Shown: one piece after another, positions 61,208 through 64,000 of the stretch
Numbering within the stretch: position 1 is the first letter of the stretch
Layout: each line of letters begins with the position of its first letter
Assembly: GCF_002778315.1 (NCBI RefSeq)
Contig: NZ_NESA01000003.1
Coordinates: forward strand, 186,001-250,000
Source: Limnohabitans sp. JirII-31
GTDB lineage: Bacteria > Pseudomonadota > Gammaproteobacteria > Burkholderiales > Burkholderiaceae_C
DNA: 64,000 nucleotides
Direction of reading: 5' to 3'
Notes under the pieces: generated by a model
Seen by the model: only the letters and a program-made list of their open reading frames with translations
Database searches by the model: none
What the model was told of the DNA's origin: nothing
Position numbers and translations under genes: made by a program

Positions 61208-62278
61208 ATGACACTTCACATCGCCATCATCGGCGCCGGCATGGCCGGCATCACCGCCGCACGCACCCTGACCCAAGCAGGACACCAGGTGCATGTGTTT
61301 GAAAAAAGCCACGGCGCGGGCGGACGCATGTCCACCCGTGACAGCGCGTTTGGCAACTTCGACCATGGCACGCAGTACTTCACTGTGCGCGACGCCCGTT
61401 TTTCGTTGGCGCTGCAAACCGTGCCCGGCACCACGGAAATTTGCCGCCCCTGGAGCGCCAACGCCGTGCGCGTGCTCGACCCACTGGGCCATGTGTTTGA
61501 AGCCGCACGCCCCACCAAAGAAGCCCACTTTGTAGCCAGCCCAGGCATGAACGCGCTGGTGCGCCACTGGGCACAACCGCTGGGCAATGCCTTGCATTTT
61601 CAAAACCAAGTGCAACGCCTGGAACGCAACGCCAAAGGTCAGTGGACCGTGCACAGCCTCAACAGCAGCACGGGCAAAGACGTGGCAGAAAAGCACAGCG
61701 GCTACGACCGTGTGTTGTTGGCCATGCCATCGGTGCAAGCCCAACAGCTGTTGCGCAACTCAGGCAGCGCTGTCGCCAAGACGCACTTCATGGAAGCCAT
61801 GGCCAAGGTGCAAGTGGCTCCTTGCTGGACGCTGATGCTGGCCTTCCCCAACGCGAGCCAACCCAACCTGCCCCACCTGGGGCCGCAGTGGAACGCCGCG
61901 CGCAGCACCCACCACCGTGTGGCTTGGTTGGCGCGTGAATCGTCCAAACCCAAACGCAGCAAGATCGAGCGCTGGACCGTACAGGCCAGTGCCACCTGGT
62001 CGCAAGAGCACCTGGAAGACGATGCACCCCGCGTGCAAGCCAAACTCTTGCGTGCGTTCTCTGAACTCACAGGCATCCGCGCAGAGCCCAGCCATGCCGA
62101 AGTCCACCGTTGGCGCTATGCCCAAACCTTGGTGCCGTTGGGTGTGTCCCACCAGTACCACGCAGGCACAGGCCTGGGCACCTGTGGCGACTGGCACTTG
62201 GGCCACCGCGTTGAAGACGCCTTTGTGTCGGGCCTGGAGTTGGCTTTGACCGTGTGTCAATCGGCACACCGTTTGTAA
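61208..62278 (+). CDS. FAD-dependent oxidoreductase, renalase/amine-oxidase-like
   Basis: This 356-aa flavoprotein begins with IAIIGAGMAGITAARTLTQA and FEKSHGAGGRMSTR, the NAD(P)/FAD-binding start of the renalase-like family. It also has FDHGTQYFTVRD, and a C-terminal CGDWHLGHRVEDAFVSG that closes the FAD site. Function is not known precisely. It starts 9 bases after the LysR stop, and gluQ begins at the next base after its stop, so the three may be co-transcribed. Confidence 0.83.
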   Translation: MTLHIAIIGAGMAGITAARTLTQAGHQVHVFEKSHGAGGRMSTRDSAFGNFDHGTQYFTVRDARFSLALQTVPGTTEICRPWSANAVRVLDPLGHVFEAARPTKEAHFVASPGMNALVRHWAQPLGNALHFQNQVQRLERNAKGQWTVHSLNSSTGKDVAEKHSGYDRVLLAMPSVQAQQLLRNSGSAVAKTHFMEAMAKVQVAPCWTLMLAFPNASQPNLPHLGPQWNAARSTHHRVAWLARESSKPKRSKIERWTVQASATWSQEHLEDDAPRVQAKLLRAFSELTGIRAEPSHAEVHRWRYAQTLVPLGVSHQYHAGTGLGTCGDWHLGHRVEDAFVSGLELALTVCQSAHRL

Positions 62279-63181
62279 TTGCCCTACATCGGTCGTTTCG
62301 CTCCCTCTCCCACGGGCCCGCTGCATGCGGGCTCGTTGGTTGCTGCCCTGGCCAGTTGGCTCGACGCACGCGCACACGGCGGGCAATGGCAGGTGCGCAT
62401 CGAGGACGTGGACACACCGCGCTGCATACCTGGTGTCGACCAGCTCATCTTGCAACAACTGGTGCGCTGCGGCTTGGTGTCCGATGGACCGGTGTTGTGG
62501 CAATCCACGCGCGATGACGCCTACCAAACGGCGCTGAACCACCTCATGGCCCAAGGCTGGGCTTACCCCTGTGGCTGTTCACGCAAAGACATTGAAACCG
62601 CCCAGGCCCTGCAAGGCCACGCACGCCAACGTCACGCAGCTGCCGTCTACCCCGGTACTTGTCGCCACGGCCTGAACGGCAAAGCCGCACGCGCCTGGCG
62701 CTTGAATGTGCAGCGCGTGATCGACGACTTGAAACTCACCGTGCCCTTGACCTGGCAAGACCGTGCATTGGGCCCTCAAAACCAAGACGTGGCGCAAGAG
62801 GTGGGCGACTTCGTGCTGCGTCGTGCCGATGGCCTGTGGGCCTACCAACTCGCCGTGGTGGTGGACGATGGCGCGCAAGGCATCAGCCACATCGTGCGTG
62901 GTGCAGACCTCACCGACAACACCGCCCGCCAAATCGTGCTGCAACAGGCCTTGGGCTTGCCCACACCCAGCTACCTGCACACGCCCTTGGTGTTGGGTGA
63001 GAACGGTGAGAAATTGAGCAAACAAAACGGGGCGCAAGCTTTGGACTTGCATGATCCACTGGCGGCCTTGAATGCAGCGGCGCAAGTGCTGGGTCTTGCG
63101 GCCTGCACAAGCTCTATAGAAGACGCTTTACGTCAGTGGACGCAAGCCTCACTCTCGCCAAGCTTCGTACCCCAAAGGTAA
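62279..63181 (+). CDS. gluQ: Glutamyl-Q tRNA(Asp) synthetase
   Basis: GluQ attaches glutamate to the queuosine base of tRNA-Asp; it is a truncated glutamyl-tRNA synthetase lacking the anticodon domain. The 300-aa protein has the HIGH-like start [19 protein letters not shown], a zinc site with paired cysteines ([10 protein letters not shown] and YPGTCRHG), and the KMSKS-like KLSKQNGA. The start is a TTG directly after the TAA of the previous gene and in the same frame; no ATG lies closer to the conserved start. Confidence 0.93.
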   Translation: MPYIGRFAPSPTGPLHAGSLVAALASWLDARAHGGQWQVRIEDVDTPRCIPGVDQLILQQLVRCGLVSDGPVLWQSTRDDAYQTALNHLMAQGWAYPCGCSRKDIETAQALQGHARQRHAAAVYPGTCRHGLNGKAARAWRLNVQRVIDDLKLTVPLTWQDRALGPQNQDVAQEVGDFVLRRADGLWAYQLAVVVDDGAQGISHIVRGADLTDNTARQIVLQQALGLPTPSYLHTPLVLGENGEKLSKQNGAQALDLHDPLAALNAAAQVLGLAACTSSIEDALRQWTQASLSPSFVPQR

Positions 63182-63243
63182 AAGCATTTAATTTTTGATT
63201 CAACTTCGGTAAAATTTAAACGTTCACCATACAACGCTGCAAC

Positions 63244-63408
63244 ATGATCAAAACCACCGCACTCAAACACAAACAGCCGAGCCTAAAGGCTGTGATGCGT
63301 GCTGTGGCTAGCTCCACCGCTGTGGAAACAGGTCAAAACATTGCGCAGCTAGAACAAAAACTACGCCCCCCCCAAAACCGTTTTGCGCACATCAAGCTGG
63401 CTCGTTAA
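63244..63408 (+). CDS. 54-aa frame of unknown function
   Basis: I do not recognise this gene. It reads MIKTTALKHKQPSLKAVMRA and continues to QLEQKLRPPQNRFAHIKLAR, a basic product without a membrane span. There is no strong ribosome site. It runs tail to tail into the Fic remnant, overlapping by 17 bases. An antitoxin role has been considered because of the Fic neighbour, but orientation does not support it. Confidence 0.35.
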   Translation: MIKTTALKHKQPSLKAVMRAVASSTAVETGQNIAQLEQKLRPPQNRFAHIKLAR

Positions 63409-63853
63409 GGTTGTCGTCACCCGCAACCATCGCCGCGCGTACAAACTCGCACATTGGCTCGTAGTTTCCAGAAAAACCAGCGTGAATCGCGTTGATGTAA
63501 TCCGTCTTGCGAAGTTCCCAAGCGCTGTAATCTAGCGGCCCATGGTCGGCCTGCACGGCCATCACATCAGCCAACAAGCGCGACAAACGGCCGTTGCCCT
63601 CGCGAAATGGGTGAATAAGGATGAACTCCACATGCGTCACTGCGATGGACATCACTAACTCGTCTTCCGAAAGTTGGCTACACGGTGTATGGAGCGCCAA
63701 ACAATGCGTCGCAAGAGGCCCAAAGGGAGGAATACAGGTCGGATTTTTTAATGGCCATAGCCGATGATTATCAGTGCCTATCCTCGGTGAAACGTCGATG
63801 ACAACACCCGCCAGCCTTGGGGAAGCTGTATCAGCTGGTACGACTGTCGCCAA
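63392..63853 (-). pseudogene. Fic-domain protein, N-terminally truncated
   Basis: The C-terminal half has a perfect Fic motif HPFREGNGRLSRLL, preceded by NPTCIPPFGPLATHCLAL (family-like). Fic enzymes transfer AMP or related groups to proteins. A typical Fic is 190-250 aa; only about 115 residues here look like the family. The first 75 bases of the open frame overlap the 3' end of the neighbouring gene in another frame and read as shadow. So the gene seems to have lost its 5' end and is probably inactive, though an internal start is possible. Confidence 0.55.
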
Positions 63854-64000
63854 CGCCGAACGAGTGATCCGTCCTCACGCAGCATGAGCCAGTCAAACGA
63901 CACCAAGCAGCTATCGCAGCCCATGCGCAAGATATCAAAGTCCTGCATCTCAAACCGAGCATAGCCTTCGCTTCGCCAAGTTTGTGCCACTGCTGCATAC
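63778..64000 (-). CDS. SnoaL/NTF2-like protein, C-terminal part (cut by window edge)
   Basis: The frame is open to the right edge, so the start lies outside the window. The visible 73 residues (CDSCLVSFDWLMLREDGSLV, RRWRQSYQLIQLPQGWRVLS, then STFHRG) look like the last strands of an NTF2/SnoaL-like fold. No function can be given. Its stop overlaps the Fic remnant. Confidence 0.5.
   Translation of the reverse strand, partial: YAAVAQTWRSEGYARFEMQDFDILRMGCDSCLVSFDWLMLREDGSLVRRWRQSYQLIQLPQGWRVLSSTFHRG

Noticed and set aside
60590-61744. Long - strand frame (384 codons) opposite the LysR and FAD genes
   Set aside because: The LysR and FAD motifs on the + strand are clear; the - strand product is low-complexity Ala/Gly/His with no motif.
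63244-63853. Intact Fic-antitoxin pair
   Set aside because: The 54-aa frame and Fic converge rather than forming an operon, and the Fic gene lacks its N-terminal half.

Overview
This 64 kb window is high-GC, densely packed DNA that holds a complete photosynthesis gene cluster followed by ordinary bacterial housekeeping genes. The best fit is an aerobic or facultatively aerobic anoxygenic phototroph of the Betaproteobacteria, in or near the Comamonadaceae (Limnohabitans/Rhodoferax/Rubrivivax-like). The reasons are a type-2 reaction centre with a four-haem PufC, spheroidene-series crt genes, the oxygen-dependent cyclase acsF with no bchE, a BciB-type 8-vinyl reductase, PpsR control, and a flanking ppiD / hupB / pgsA-dnaE / trhO block. 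The species assignment is inference.

Layout. (1) 1-5.8 kb, + strand: end of hemE, bciB-like gene, then bchI-bchD-bchO. (2) 5.8-13.3 kb, - strand: a PpaA/AerR-type B12-domain regulator, tspO, the translationally chained bchG > pucC-like > bchP, the repressor gene ppsR, and a second B12-domain regulator. (3) 13.5-30.9 kb, + strand: bchF-N-B-H-L-M-lhaA-puhA-puhB-puhC-acsF-puhE-crtI-crtB and a stand-alone BLUF photoreceptor gene. (4) 47.6-30.9 kb, - strand, read right to left: crtE-crtF, then bchC-X-Y-Z, a 44-codon frame, pufB, a 74-codon frame, pufA-L-M-C, crtA-D-C, LH2 genes pucB-pucA, pucC, and two tiny single-span membrane protein genes. (5) 47.7-64 kb: tRNA-His, ppiD, tRNA-Val, hupB, a tartrate/malate dehydrogenase, an EamA transporter, pgsA, dnaE, trhO, a DUF599 gene, a pirin/DoxX/flavodoxin group opposite a LysR regulator, an FAD oxidoreductase, gluQ, and a degraded Fic gene at the edge.

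How it works together. The bch genes cover the route from protoporphyrin IX to phytylated bacteriochlorophyll a, and the crt genes cover geranylgeranyl-PP to spheroidene/spheroidenone. The puf and puh genes build the reaction centre-LH1 complex, and puc builds LH2. Seven TGT-N12-ACA palindromes, the known PpsR/CrtJ operator, lie before bchI, the first B12-domain gene, bchG, bchF, bchC and crtE (two copies). The whole cluster therefore looks like one PpsR regulon. The antirepressor functions that Rhodobacter AppA carries on one protein (BLUF plus a SCHIC/B12-like domain) are here on separate genes: one BLUF protein and two SCHIC-type proteins.

The most novel-looking parts are the small membrane proteins encoded inside the antenna operons: a 74-aa protein between pufB and pufA, and 39- and 42-aa proteins after pucC. 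A second inverted-repeat motif, TGACA-N8-TGTCA, is shared by the ppsR and crtE control regions. All coordinates were read by eye, and no database search was run.
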